From: Manduca sexta
Lineage: Eukaryota; Arthropoda; Insecta; Lepidoptera; Sphingidae
NCBI RefSeq assembly: GCF_014839805.1
Contig: NC_051120.1
Coordinates: 6,448,001-6,512,000, forward strand
DNA: 64,000 bases
Direction of reading: 5' to 3'
The translations under genes were made by a program, and so were the position numbers. This document shows positions 1 through 13,600 of the stretch, piece after piece (position 1 is the first letter of the stretch; every line of letters begins with the position of its first letter). Under the pieces are notes generated by a model that made no database searches, was not told the origin of the DNA, and saw only the letters and a list, made by a program, of their open reading frames with translations.

Positions 1-269
1 AAAGTCAACTAAGAACGGAAAGTGACAAAAATTATTTTGCATAATGCAAACTATGGTCCAATGAAGTGAAAAATGTATACATCTAATAGGTTTCATTGCG
101 ATACTTAACTAAGAATATAGAATGAATATACTTCAAGTAATTTCAGAGCTTTGACATCGTATAACATGCAATTTGTCAAAATTGGTAGTAAAACATGAAT
201 GCTGATTAAACTATAAAAAGAAACTATATACAAAGAACATTACATAAAAAAATCATTTGTTTGTTACAG
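1..269 (+). other. End of a 5'UTR intron of Dop1R2
   Basis: AT-rich sequence leading to the acceptor at 269. No coding segment, repeat or RNA gene is recognised here. The upstream donor and first exon lie outside the window. Confidence 0.5.
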
Positions 270-449
270 ATAGCATCTGACCGCATCTCCAACCTCCAAG
301 TGAAATATGCTTGCGACAACATGCACCCGATATTGGAATACTGGAATACAATGCCTGCCAAGAACGTAATCTCGAAATGGCTTCGGGCGAAACAGGGGAA
401 ACATAAACACTCACCATGGCGCTAGCGAGCAAATAACCACTGGAAAAAT
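270..449 (+). other. 5'UTR part of the first visible Dop1R2 exon, with upstream ORFs
   Basis: A splice acceptor (pyrimidine-rich tract, then ttgttacag ending at 269) precedes the exon, so at least one non-coding exon should lie upstream of the window. The frame of the receptor is closed by TAG at 423-425, which makes the ATG at 450 the first usable in-frame start. The leader contains four upstream ORFs: 307-369, 321-425, 377-406 and 416-436. The last has a good context (caccATGg) and stops 13 nt before the receptor ATG. Such leaders often reduce translation of receptor mRNAs. Regulation here is inferred. Confidence 0.7.
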
Positions 450-1699
450 ATGAACGCCACCGAACCCGATATAGTAGTGGCAAGAGGCCAACTGGACACG
501 TACAGGGGGCCCGAATATACGCTTGACTCCACAGTTATCGCCTATAATGCCATCGACTTCAACTTCACCTTCAATAACTCTTCTGCCTACAACATATCCA
601 ATCCCGGCGACCTCTGGAACGAATACATAAAATTGCTGCAAGACAGAGCACTCCTCGTGTCGTTCCTGCTTCTGTTCTCACTCACCACCGTGTTCGGCAA
701 CATGCTCGTCATCCTGGCCGTGGTACGGGAGCGATATCTACACACTTCCACCAATTACTTCGTGACATCTCTCGCGGTTGCGGACTGCCTTGTAGGGCTG
801 GTAGTGATGCCATTTTCGGCTCTCTATGAAGTTCTGGAGCACACATGGTTTTTTGGTGTCGATTGGTGTGATGTGTGGAGATCACTCGACGTGTTGTTTA
901 GTACTGCCTCTATATTAAATTTGTGCGTGATCTCGTTGGACCGGTACTGGGCCATCACGGACCCAATAACGTATCCCATGCGGATGAGTGGACGAAAAGC
1001 CGCGTTCCTTATAGCGGCGGTGTGGGTGTGTTCTGGAGCGATATCGTTCCCTGCGATCGCGTGGTGGCGCGCCGTACGAGTCGAAGAAGTGCCCGATTAC
1101 AAATGTCCGTTTACGGAAAACTTAGAGTATATAATATTCTCGTCGACAATATCGTTTTATTTGCCTCTATTCGTAATGGTGTTCACATATTATCGTATAT
1201 ATCGTGCGGCTACTATCCAAACAAGGTCGCTTAAAATTGGCACTAAGCAGGTAATGAGGCCGAGCGGTGAGTTGGAACTGACGCTGCGGATTCACAGAGG
1301 AGGGACGGTGCGGCAAAGGAACGACGCCTGCCATGGTGTCTGTACTCCTGAAGAAGCAGACCAAGAGCCGTTGACAGCGTTACAGAACAACGGCCTGTCA
1401 CGGTCGTCAACGCGTTTGACCAACGTGACGCACGGCAAACATTTGCCCAAAAACTTTTCACTGTCACGAAAACTAGCCAAATTTGCCAAAGAAAAGAAAG
1501 CAGCAAAAACTTTAGGCATAGTGATGGGTGTGTTCATAGTGTGCTGGCTGCCATTCTTCGTCGTTAACCTGCTGTCGGGGATCTGCTCCGCGTGCATAGC
1601 GCACGAGGAGATCGTGAACGTCGTGGTCACGTGGCTCGGATGGGTCAATTCTTCCATGAACCCCGTCATCTACGCGTGTTGGAGCAGGGATTTTAGAAG
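450..1699 (+). CDS. Dop1R2: Dop1R2 coding exon 1 (N-terminus to end of TM7)
   Basis: This exon encodes residues 1-416 plus two bases of R417. It has a glycosylated N-terminal tail, all seven transmembrane helices and the ligand pocket (D147, S231, S235), and it ends directly after the WSRDFR segment that starts helix 8. The donor is AG|GTATGT at 1700. Reading past the donor gives only YVQLFM and a stop at 1719-1721, so an unspliced or prematurely terminated transcript would give a receptor lacking helix 8. The chosen ATG has A at -3, and no in-frame ATG lies between the TAG at 423 and position 450. Confidence 0.95.
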
Positions 1700-4600
1700 G
1701 TATGTACAACTATTCATGTAAACTACAAAGCAGTGCGAGCAATTTTGTATTGTTTCCTTAAAACGCTGATTGACTATAAAAATTACAGTCCAAATCGAGA
1801 TTCATTACTTGACAACGATTTATTGCAGCAATTTCATTCTCAGCTAGTATAACACTCAAGAGTAAAATAACATTTTTTATGCAGAAGTAAAACTTGAATA
1901 GTCGCTGCAACATTGTTTATTAATGCATTTTGTATAGCATACGAATATAAAAGCTATTATGCTAAAGAAAGACGTACATGCATAATGCGTCGTTTAAAAG
2001 GCTAGACGGCGACATTAGCCGAGTGAAGTTACAGAACAGGTCACTGAGATATTCAAATGGTTCGTATTAAATAGTTGGAATATTATTCAATTGAATTTAA
2101 ATCGTAAATCTCCATTACAAAGACAGAAACGAAAATACTAAGTTTAAAAACGAATTCCATCAAAGTTTTTCCACCTCGTTTTATCAAAGTTGCGAACATT
2201 AAAATCTTTTTTCTGGAACAAAGGTATTTGAAGCGTCGAAATCCAAATAAAGATATTCCGTCCAACACGCGAGCTTACGTGTACACAAGCATTCGTATTT
2301 GATTTTCCTATCAAGAAAACCAGGTGGGTGAATGTGTAGGCAGCCGTGTGGGAACAAGGGTCGTAACTAAGGGATTGACAAAGCACGGCAGCTAATCGAC
2401 TTGTGTTTATATAATTTGATAATACTTTATGAGTGATAAAATTACCAAAGTAGCCTACTTCAATCCGTATTGATATCAGTCAACTTTCTCTATTGTTCTT
2501 TTAATCACTATCATTATTTAAACTGGTGATACGTCTCATCCCGCGGTCTTGTCACATAAAATCATTTGTAAAATAACAACACTGCTTTTTCCACTATTGT
2601 TGCGGATAAGATTACACTGATCACACTCAAACAGTGTATTGTCTTCCTCTCTGTGCCTTTGTTTCTTAACAGGATAAAACAAAACACTAAATAACTATTG
2701 TACAGAATCGCTTTGACTTGCAGTAATTAATAAACATACTAATCTTTACAATAACAATTATAATCATCCATAAATAACGCAAAATCCCGGTTTTATTTTT
2801 CTGATTGTTTGATAATTTTCTAATTTTGTGCAATAATGTTTGCGTATTTCTTTCAGTTCAACGCATTCTCTTACAATCTCAGAATTGGCATTAGAGCATT
2901 TAATATCACATTATTTTTTATTGTTATTAATTTTGTCGACACTTTTTATTTTTCATCTACCATTCGAAAAACTGCGAAATATTATTTCAAGAAGATAAGT
3001 ATATGGTTTCATGTAATGCCAAAAGGACTTTGTATATACAAACTTTATTTTGAAAACGGGTAGTACATAGTTACTATGTTACTACATTCTTTATTACAAG
3101 TCAAGTAGATGAACCGCCGTCTGCGGTTTACTTTTCTGTGGTCGGCCATTACATTTAATTAGAGGCCCTCTTATCTCAAGGGGTCACTGGTCACGGATCA
3201 CATTAAAGCAAACAAAGGGGTCTATAGCTTAGTCCCTGTAAGCTTTAGTTACGGTACTGCATTTCTATTCCGCTTGTGAAGGACAAAGATCGGCTGCGTT
3301 TGAGGCGCACAGCTGGAAACCGGCTTTGTTTTAGAGGTCTCCTAGTAATATAGCTATATGGTCCTTTTCAACCTGTGAGCCATTATTAAAACTACCGGTT
3401 CGTAGTTCTTATTTTGTATTCTGTGAGTCAGTGATACCAATTGCGTTAAATGTTGGCTGTAGAATATTTAATACTGTATCTGGACCCAATTTCACTTACG
3501 ATTATGTCCGTTGGGTTCACTTTGTCATGCCCAAATAAAATGTTAAATAATTAGCAATATTACTGTAACTTTAGATTAGGTACTGTATAATACTTGTCAT
3601 CACAGAGTATACAAGCAGCATTATAATAATAATAATAATATCAGCCCTGTATTATATACTTGCCCACTGCTGAGCACGGGCCTCATCTACTACTGAGAGG
3701 GATTAGGCCTTAGTCCACCACGCTGGCCTAGTGCGGATTGGTAGACTTCACACACCTTCGAAATTCCTATAGAGAACTTCTCAGATGTGCAGGTTTCCTC
3801 ACGATGTTTTCCTTCACCGTTAAAGCGAACGATAAATTCACAAAGAATACACACATGATTTTTTAGAAAAGTCAGAGGCGTTTGCCCTTGGGATTTGAAC
3901 TTCCGGACATTCGTCTCAGCAGTCCGTTCCACACCCAACTAGGCTGTCGCCACAAGCAGCATTAGATATTTTTTAACTTACAGTAATGACCTACATGAAT
4001 GAATAAATCCGTCCTAGTCGAATTTTGGCCACGGCGGCCAATCTCAATGGAAAGCAGCTAGGGACGCACTCTCTTTTTGAAGAGAGATGAGGCACAGGAC
4101 CAATGGCAATACGTGCTTATCATTATTTCTAGCCCGACCCGTGATTTGAATCTAAAACCTCAGCTCGGTAGTCGTAATATATAATATTATGCCATCTATC
4201 AACTAAGAAAACAACAGTGGCACATAATAAATAACAATTTGTCAAAAGAAATTTACTAAAACGGTCATAACTCTGTCTAAAGTATTTTGCATAAATATTT
4301 TTTATTTGAATACAAATATTTATGCAATTATATAAAATATTCTATATAACACTAACTAAATGCTAAACCCTGAGAGAATATGGATGTTTCATGCAACATG
4401 TAACACGGATTGCCGGATTGCAATAGCGTTATGGCAACTGTTACGGAAAATCCCGGCAGTTTACGTGAACGGAACACGACACGTCGATTCGTGACCGGTA
4501 CAGCAGTTTTCACATAAATCATACTGGAGTGAGCCGGGATAACTCGATTGTAAATCATTTTTGCTGACAAGCTTACACGGTGTCCTTTTAATGTTTAGAG

Positions 4601-7600
4601 TTCGATTGACTGTAATTGGGTGGAAAATATATGACCGAAATAAAAGATTAGAATTTATTTATTTACATATATGGTACACAAAACAGGATACAGCCAAAAT
4701 AATGTATCATACAGGTTCACACAATAAGTGAAAAAGGAGTCTGGGCTGTGTCCATATGTATACACAACATGTCAAATGTAAGTAAAACACAGTATTATGA
4801 AATAAGCATCTAGAAACTAAATATATATTATGTTATTTTTAAACTATTTTACAAAAGTTAGGAACTTGCAAACTAAGCTAGTGTCCTACAAAATTGTACA
4901 AACAGATTAACTACAGCATAAGAATAGATGATTTGAAACTTTACGGAGCCGGATATTTTTGTTCTGGACATTACCAGCCGCACTTTACTGGTGTCGTCGA
5001 ATTGGCATAACTTCTTCGTACAATTAAACAATCGAACTGCAGGCCACTTTGAACTAAACAAATTCCTATTTAGTACTCTTAAAATATTAAATGGATTGCT
5101 GAAATATCAGCCCCGTCATCCACCTCACGGCATTCCATTTCACGCTCAACTTTTCGACGACGTAGCTCATAGATTTAAGACATTTTGTTTTCATAAGATA
5201 ATCGACTACTACGCGCCGGAGAGGCCAGGAGCAACACCTAGTAAATTAATAAAATAGAAAATAATACAATATAAATTTATCATATGTTGTATATAGTATT
5301 ACTGTAATTGGGGCTTGATACAATTTTTTATAACCTTTTGAGTTTAGGGTTATGATTGATAACACTATATTACGCAGGTCGACTTACAATTGACATTTTT
5401 GCCACTACATTTTCTATGCAGCCAACGTAGGAGCTATTTTATAAATCATATTGCTTGAAACTCGAATTTATTAACTAATCACCAGCTATAAATCCCTTAG
5501 ACAAACAAGCGTTGAGTTCGCAAGTCATAAACCAGACGAAAAGAAATAAAACAAATTATTCTAGACTTAGAAATACTATAAATTACTGTGAATTTAGCGT
5601 GTATTTATTTAAATACCTCATATGATGACAAGGCTCCGCTAGCTCGAGTTGCAAAGAGGATCAAAGGGGTCTTCAGTCGCCACTTCAAATTATAACATTT
5701 GCATGCAGACTTATCGCCACTCAAAATTCCAAACGCATTTGTCATCTATTCATTAAACGTTAAAGCTTTGCAATATGAGTAGATGGTATTGTACTATATA
5801 ATTGGAAAATAAGGCACGAACAACTTACGAACCTAAAACTGGGTAGAAGTATTATTTTATAATAATAATAAATCCCTAATCGCCGATGGCAAGGGTCTTC
5901 GCCATCGGGCGATGATTATTTTTTTTTATATTTTTATATGCGTAGTTATTTTTAAGATATGTATAATGATGTAAAAAAGTAACTTAAGAAATAAAGGAAA
6001 TAATAATTTATAAAATATGGGAATATCTGTAGACGAACTAGGAAGAACATCTATTTCGGCCGACATCGCGACTCTCCTGGAGATATAATCATCTAATAGT
6101 GATGAATCTAATAAGTATTTTATGACAATTAAAACTCAACTGTGTACAAGTCCTCTGTTTGTGTCCTGTGTTAATTGTACGTGTGTGAGTGTCGGGGTGT
6201 GACAAAATATTTATGTAAAATATATTAACAATAATAAACATACTCGTAAAAATTAAACTATACATAGCAATAGTAAAAAGAAAAATGAGGTGGCGAACCT
6301 GTATTGGTTAACGTGACATAATACAAACACGTCTATACTATGTGGAGTTTTTATTTGAGTATATTATTCTATAAAATCTTGAAATGAATAGACTATTCAT
6401 ATCATAACTGATTCTTTCATATGAAAGTTAAGTAGGCGCTTACAATAAAGCAAAAATTAACTCAGAAATTATTTTAGTTGTAATAAAAAAGTCCTTTACA
6501 TTATTTACTGAAATACTTGTAAGAGCTTATTATTTTATAAGAGTCTCACAATTTAACCTCCTCTTAGTATTCAAAATCACTCTTTTAACTAGGGATCTTT
6601 AATCCTACTAATACCTTACGTTATAATTAATGTTATGTTTATGAAGATTTTTATTAGCGGTAAGCGTATGAACCACTGGTCGGAATTCACTGTGTGTTTT
6701 TTTTCTTTTGTTGTTCTTATGTGTGTGCAAAAAATCTTTTTTTTTTGTTGTTCTTATGTGTGTGCAGAAAAATATATGGTTTAAATAAAACAAAATCGCA
6801 CATCTGTCTGTCTGAACGCGATTAATTTCAAAAACTACCGAACGGATTTCAGTGAAATTTGGTATGGAGATCGTTTGAGAACCTAGCTAGCACATTGAAT
6901 TTTTATTCTGGGACAATACATAGGGGGACTCTTATTCCGAAAATACTTTTATGCAGGTAAAGCCGCGAGCAAAATGTATTACTTCATAAATACATTGCCC
7001 CAGAAGCCAGTGTATATATGAACATGGACCGGTATTTTTATTATAATAGATATATTTTAAAACGTAAATATTACTTCAAAATAGCTGAACTCTAGTAATA
7101 AAGTAAGGAAAACAATGACCATGGCGTAAGACCTTTTTGCAATTTGGAAGCAAGGAACCATTAAATGGCCGGCTTAGTTTAAACAATTTAAATATTATTA
7201 GCCGTCAGAGTAGAAATTTTCTTTAAATTAATCATGAAGAGATGTAATTTAGATAGCACATAGAGCTAATAAATTGATAATGTTTGCGATAACACAATAG
7301 AAACACAAATTTATAATGTACCCGCATTTTGTAATGCGATTAAATATTGGTTTGATAAAGACCTTTAGTGAAAATTAGTTCCACATTCATTAGTAGTTTA
7401 GCAAACGCGATACGTTTCATTAAACTAATTATAATAATTATTAAATTGTAATACAATACAAACAAACTGTTCTCTGAATTCATACGTAATATACGTCACA
7501 TATGTGGACGTATGTGACCTGTAAAGCGGCGATAGCCTAGTTGGGTGTGGAACGGACTGCGAAGACGAATGTCCGCAGGTTCAAATCCCAAGGGCACACA

Positions 7601-10600
7601 CCTCTGACTTTTCTAAAATCATGTGTGTATTCTTTGTGAATTTATCGTTCGCTTTAACGGTGAAGGAAAAACATCATGAGGAAACCTGCACATCTGAGAA
7701 GTTCTCTGTAGGAATTTCGAAGGTGTGTGAAGTCTACCAATCCGCACTAGGCCAGCGTGGTGGACTAAGGCCTAATCCCTCTCTGTAGTAGAGGAGGCCC
7801 GTGCTCAGCAGTGGGCAAGTATATAATACAGGGCTGATATTATTATTATACGTCACATATGGTTAAATATAAAAGATATTTAAACAGTTTATATGGACCT
7901 TCCATCCTAGTTATATTTAAAGAAATATCGACCAAATTATCCGATATTTTATATCAATAACTCGGACCTTAAAAACTGACAATTTCATAAATACCAGTGG
8001 CGAAGCGACCATACAACGGGTTGTACGTAACGTTAACGTAAATAAACCTAAAAGGGAAGCCGGTATGAATCGGGATACTGGCTTTCCTTTTAGGTTTATT
8101 TACGTCTGTCTTATTTTTTATTCTTTTGATTGGCCCCAATATATAAACTGAGGCATTTTTTTGCCTCGGGTTACTTTTAGAAAAATTTACACCTTCGCCA
8201 CTATAAAGAAACAACGTATTTCGGCTGAGAGCAAGAAGTCAAGTATTTATTAAAACCATAAACAAAAGAATATAAAACACACAGACAACATTCTATTCAT
8301 AAGTTTAGCAAGAGATGTCGCTAGTAGTAGGCACATATCTAAATTTGGTATTTACAATAGCCACTGATAAATACGTAATATATTCAACTGAAAAACACAC
8401 AATAAATCGCTTCTACAGCAAACAGGCTTTCTCTAGTGCCATTTGAATTATGTTGTGTACAGAGTCGGTGTTTTGCTGCCAGTTACCGGCGGCCAGTTGT
8501 CAGCCCTCATTTGTTATTCATCGTATAAGTATTGCACGTGAACTCAGGAACACGGTAGTTGTACAGTTGTTTTACACGAGAAAATTGTTATCAAATAGGT
8601 GAATTATAGGATGGTCAACTTGTTAATACTCGAATGAAAAATTACAATGAATTCGAATGATAATTGACACAGATGTATCAAAAGGCTTAAATATGAAAAT
8701 ATCAAGTGAAAAGTAGGTTATATAAAATTCATAAAAATATTCCATAAAATGAGAACTTAGAGGACAGCATTGCTTTAAACCCACGTTCACGAATTAAAAA
8801 GTTTACGTAATTTAAAAAATCCACACAAACGCTTGAAGAACCTTCAAACAGGATAATAAAATTGTTTTGATTGCTGACGAGCCGCGGACAGCGTAATCCG
8901 GCCCGGCCGGCCCGAGCGGACCGGGTAACACTGTTACTTTACCACTAAACACGATTATAAAGATGCGCATACAGCTAAATGTGCCTTTTATGGAATTTCT
9001 TTTGTGATACAACGGTCTTTGCTATAATTAATGTTCGTTTAAAATTGCTAGAGTGCAGATATTAATCAGCTCTTAAAGAGAATTAGAAATGTTTAGTGTT
9101 TCATTACATTTGATGGCTTTTTGTTTATAAAATTCTACTATTCATATAACTTTTATTAATTAAAATAATGTGAACTAGCCGATGATGAAAATTTACTTGA
9201 TAAAAATTACACTTTATGTAGCGAAACCTAAAGTGAATAAATTCATCACCAGGTAGAGATGTCGTATGCTTTTACTTTAAAATAAAGTGCTACACAAAAT
9301 ATATTATTTTAAAAGGGACTTTGGCTCTAGATAGAATAAAGCATTTTCTTAATCCATCTTCCAACCGATTTCGACCTCACATATAGTGCTAAATAACAAT
9401 CCAATGTTATTTCGCCGGAGGTTAGAGCCGATATTACTTCCTTACCCACAATATTGATACCACCAAATTGTCTTATAAAATCTTTTCAATGAAATCCCGA
9501 GCTCTTTTTTAAACAAGCTATAAACGAAAAAAGAAAATATAATACTTAAAAAAGAACTCGAACTTTCATTTTAAAATAAGAATTGCAATTTATTATTCTT
9601 TCAAATTCGTCCAATTTATTTCATTTTCCATTTGAGCTTGGTTTATTAAGAATAAACGGCGTTTGCCAAAGTACGCAGACATGTTTTAATCAACATCCGA
9701 TATTTCCTCATTTCTCTTTAGGCCAAATTAACGCAAAACTCCCATCGATAAAGCGTATATTGGGATAAACGTATTATTTCGCCCACGTATTGACAATTTA
9801 ATTAAACGTAGCCAAGTAGAAAGGTAAATTAGGGGTTTAAATGAATTTTGTTCTTTTTTATTCCGAATTTTGTCCATTTTAGTGAGTAATATAATTATAA
9901 TTTAAGGTGTAATGTGCTGTCACGTGTGATGTCATATATACTTAATATATGCACACTCTCTCAGTAACGGAGCTTAAAAACAATAACCCACACTCTGAAG
10001 GGGCAGGCAAAGGTGCAATCACTTTATCGTCGTCAGCAAGTTATGCATGCACCTAGAATAGAAATCTAAATAAACATATTTTTTACCAATAAAAAACAAT
10101 AATCGTTTTCAAAGCGCCTCAATCGTCTAAAAAATTACCTTAATGGACTCTCTTATCTAATGCTGTCAATATTGAAACTGTAACAATTATGATTTATTAC
10201 TTTAAATCGATTAAAAATATATTATATTTGCAACTTAATTAAAATTCAAGATGTAAGTTCACTAGACAACGTAGGTCAAAAAAAAACTTTTTTATCTTTA
10301 AAACTTCCCATTATTTTAAACTTGAGTTCAAAATATTTTCAACCTGTAGCCATAAAATTGCTAGCACGTAACCATTGCAAGTAACGTCGTACCGTCCGGG
10401 CTTATCCGATCTGCTACTAAAGAACGATTGATAGAAATTATTTTACACTATCGCAGATCGAAGCCGTAATAACATTTTATGACATTTAAATTTAGTTTTA
10501 CGATTGTGATAGCCGTGAATTGCAATATTTATTGTTCTTAGTCACTGCCTTAAAATGTTTTATATCGACGGCTGGTAGGCCAATTGACATAAGCTATATA

Positions 10601-13600
10601 TTTAAAAAAAAATAAGATGCATCACAAACATAGAAAAAATCGCTTATTCTAAATTCTATAAAACTCATTGTCGTAAAACCCGTCGATACTATTTTTCAGT
10701 TGACATAATATTACACAGCGAATGTAGGGTTGAATACTCAGGTTGAATATCTAATAGAACGTATTCTTTTTATTTGGTAGTCTTATATTTTGACAAATAG
10801 CATTTACTCAGCAACAAAATTTTAAAAGCAACGCATCACTTAAATCATTTGATTTAGAAGGTGAATGATTATATAAATAAATAAATACATATATGTACCT
10901 AAATTGAAAAATGTAGACTTCTCGCTAATTTCGAAATAATATATCTATCTATATTTATTGCCGTTTTTTAAATCTTTATTGCGCCATAAATTCTTTTAAC
11001 GTTGAGCTTCATTTCTTTTTTATTAACAATGTATTGCTCGCGCCTTCGCCCGCGTGATACGCCTTTCCCGCTACTAAAAATCCAAAATAACTGTAACGAT
11101 ATCGCCATGAGTACAGTGCCAACACATTCTAGTTAAAAAAATAGTTTTAAAAAGCAAATATCATGGAAGTAAATACCCCGTGTGCCAAATTTCATCCGAA
11201 TCCGGCTTTCATGTTAATAAGAAGTAAGATAGCTAGCCATAACACTACTACATTTTAAAACCCGTTGTCAATTGCAACATTAATGCAGTCTCTTCATCCG
11301 AATAAGATAAAGGCCAACCGACACATACAATACAAGCTTGAATATGATTAAATTGTAGCATTATCCAGTGCACAAACGCTGTATGGACGGGAGATAAGAC
11401 CCCAATATTATCTGCTCAATGCAATTCAGTTTCAAGTACAGTAGTCGATAACTAGTGATAGCTGTCTCGAAGGCTTTGCTTACAAAGGCAGATTCAAATC
11501 TTCAGAGCTTCGATCATCCCTATTATAATTGCAGTGTATTATTTATCAAGCAATCGATTGCGATAATGCAACAAATGCACCAGAGGGTTATGGTCACTTA
11601 TTGAGGTTTTGCTGGTGGTTGGATATATAATTATATTCTATATCCACCTGGATAGCTACCACCGTACATAAGATGTTAAAACCTGTTATAGAGGCCCACG
11701 TAAGTGTGTTGTTTTCCGGAATCAGCCTGTGTATATTCGGTTCCAACAGGCCGGCATAATTGTGTCCACTGTCGAGACGAAACCAGCTCTCCTTAGTCGA
11801 TATTCTATTGGACTCCATTCCACTTACCATAAGGTGTTGTGGCTGTCTCTTCGCCGTGCACCTATAAAGAAATGCTGTTGTCTGTTTGACTTTTATTTTA
11901 GTAGGAAAATAACATAAACATGTTAATTAAAACACTGATTTATGAACACCAGTCATAGTAAATGTTCTAGACCGAGCTGTTTTAAGCGGTCTACGTCCAG
12001 CGTCTCCTCTCTGTTAATCTTGAGATCTAACAGTGATTATTATTTATTGAGATAAAATATTTCGTATTACAAATCATTTCGGCATGACTGCCTCAGTAGT
12101 TGTTTTACAGTATGACTGCAGTGCTGAGGTCTCAGGTTCGATCCTAGGGTCGGGCAAAGAGAAATTGTGTTTTTTTACTCAGTATCAGCCCGGAACAAAA
12201 CTTGTGCCCGATATGCCCCTACCACATCATGGGCCGAGTAACACACGGCGAAATATGAGTACACCAGTTACGGCTCTGCCTACCCCTTCCGGGATAAAGG
12301 GTGAGCGTGTGTGTAATACGAATTACAAATAATTAATATTATCGGCGATGTGAGATGCAAACAATCGATGCGTGTTCCCAGTCGTTCACAATGCCGACAG
12401 CCGACACATTTTGTGATGCTAATCCCAATTTATGAGCATAAGCTCTATCTGCCATGCACTGAGCTCGTATTAATTCATTTCCCGATATCGAGAATATGCG
12501 CTGTATGTAATTTATTTCTATGCGTTCATTACTATGTCGACATGTGGGTGCTTTGATAGAATCTAAAAACGAATCCCTTGTATATGAATACGTATCTAAT
12601 TTTCATTAAATGTCAGCCAATTGGAACAAAATAAGTGATATCTGCGATATACGTACCTACAAAATACATAAATAGGTATTTCGCAAATTTAATTTAATCT
12701 ACATAATCTAGGGCCATTTTGACATTGCAGTAATTAATGAAACCGTATACGTATCTTCTTGCAAACAATACTTTATGATAAGTTATTCTATCATAGCTAT
12801 AGAATAAAAAGTATTAATTTTTTACAAAATATTATTTTAATTTTACGGGCTGAAGGCCACTTTACTGCACGATATCTTTTCGGTGTGGCAACATTTTTAT
12901 TTCAGTCAAAAATAAACTTACAAACACACTAAATCTACATTGAACTCCAAATGATAAAAAAATCACAAAACTAAAAAAAGGAATTTTTAGCAAAAATATT
13001 TGGTATTCATAGGTGTTTTTTGGCAGAATGTTAGCAGACGTAAAACAGATATATGGTTTTATTTCGTAACGCAGTGTAAAAATGTGCCTGTATAAGTTAT
13101 TATGTAGTGCATAATATACCGTACGTATAATATAGTTATGTATCGTTTGTATGATCTAATTATAATGTAAGTAAATATTATCTTCATATTTAATCTATGA
13201 TGTCATACATACTATGATCAATGAATTGTAAAGATTATGCGCACACACGTTTACGGTGTACAACCTTTAGTCTCTGTCACTTGGGACTCTTCTTTATTTT
13301 CAATTCCTGCCTGCAAATATTTTTTAACTCAATGACCCAACTAAATGTTTCGCTTATCACATGAAACGAATAGTCTGAGAGACTTAAGAATAATATAAAC
13401 CTTTTTTTATATAATTTCCCGTGCTTGGTAGGGGCGTCTTTTATACCTGAAAGAGTTTAGTCAACCACGCTGGCGTAGTCTAGATTGATAGACTTTACAT
13501 ACCTTCGAAATTCTTACAAAAAACTTCTCAGGTATTATTTCGTCACGATGTTTGCCTGTACCGTTAAAGCAAACAATATTTCGATTTTATTTTTTCTATA

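Noticed and set aside
923..1709. Other frames overlapping the receptor exon (both strands)
   Set aside because: They are shadows of the receptor coding sequence and have no independent support.
1701..1721. Receptor ending at the stop 1719-1721 (423 residues)
   Set aside because: The last six residues come from reading through a consensus splice donor. The real continuation (helix 8) is found at 36271 in the right phase.
7525..7600. tRNA gene
   Set aside because: A- and B-box-like sequences are present, but the cloverleaf is not intact and the sequence continues into a SINE body with target duplications.
12084..12332. 82-codon frame
   Set aside because: It lies within a tRNA-derived SINE.
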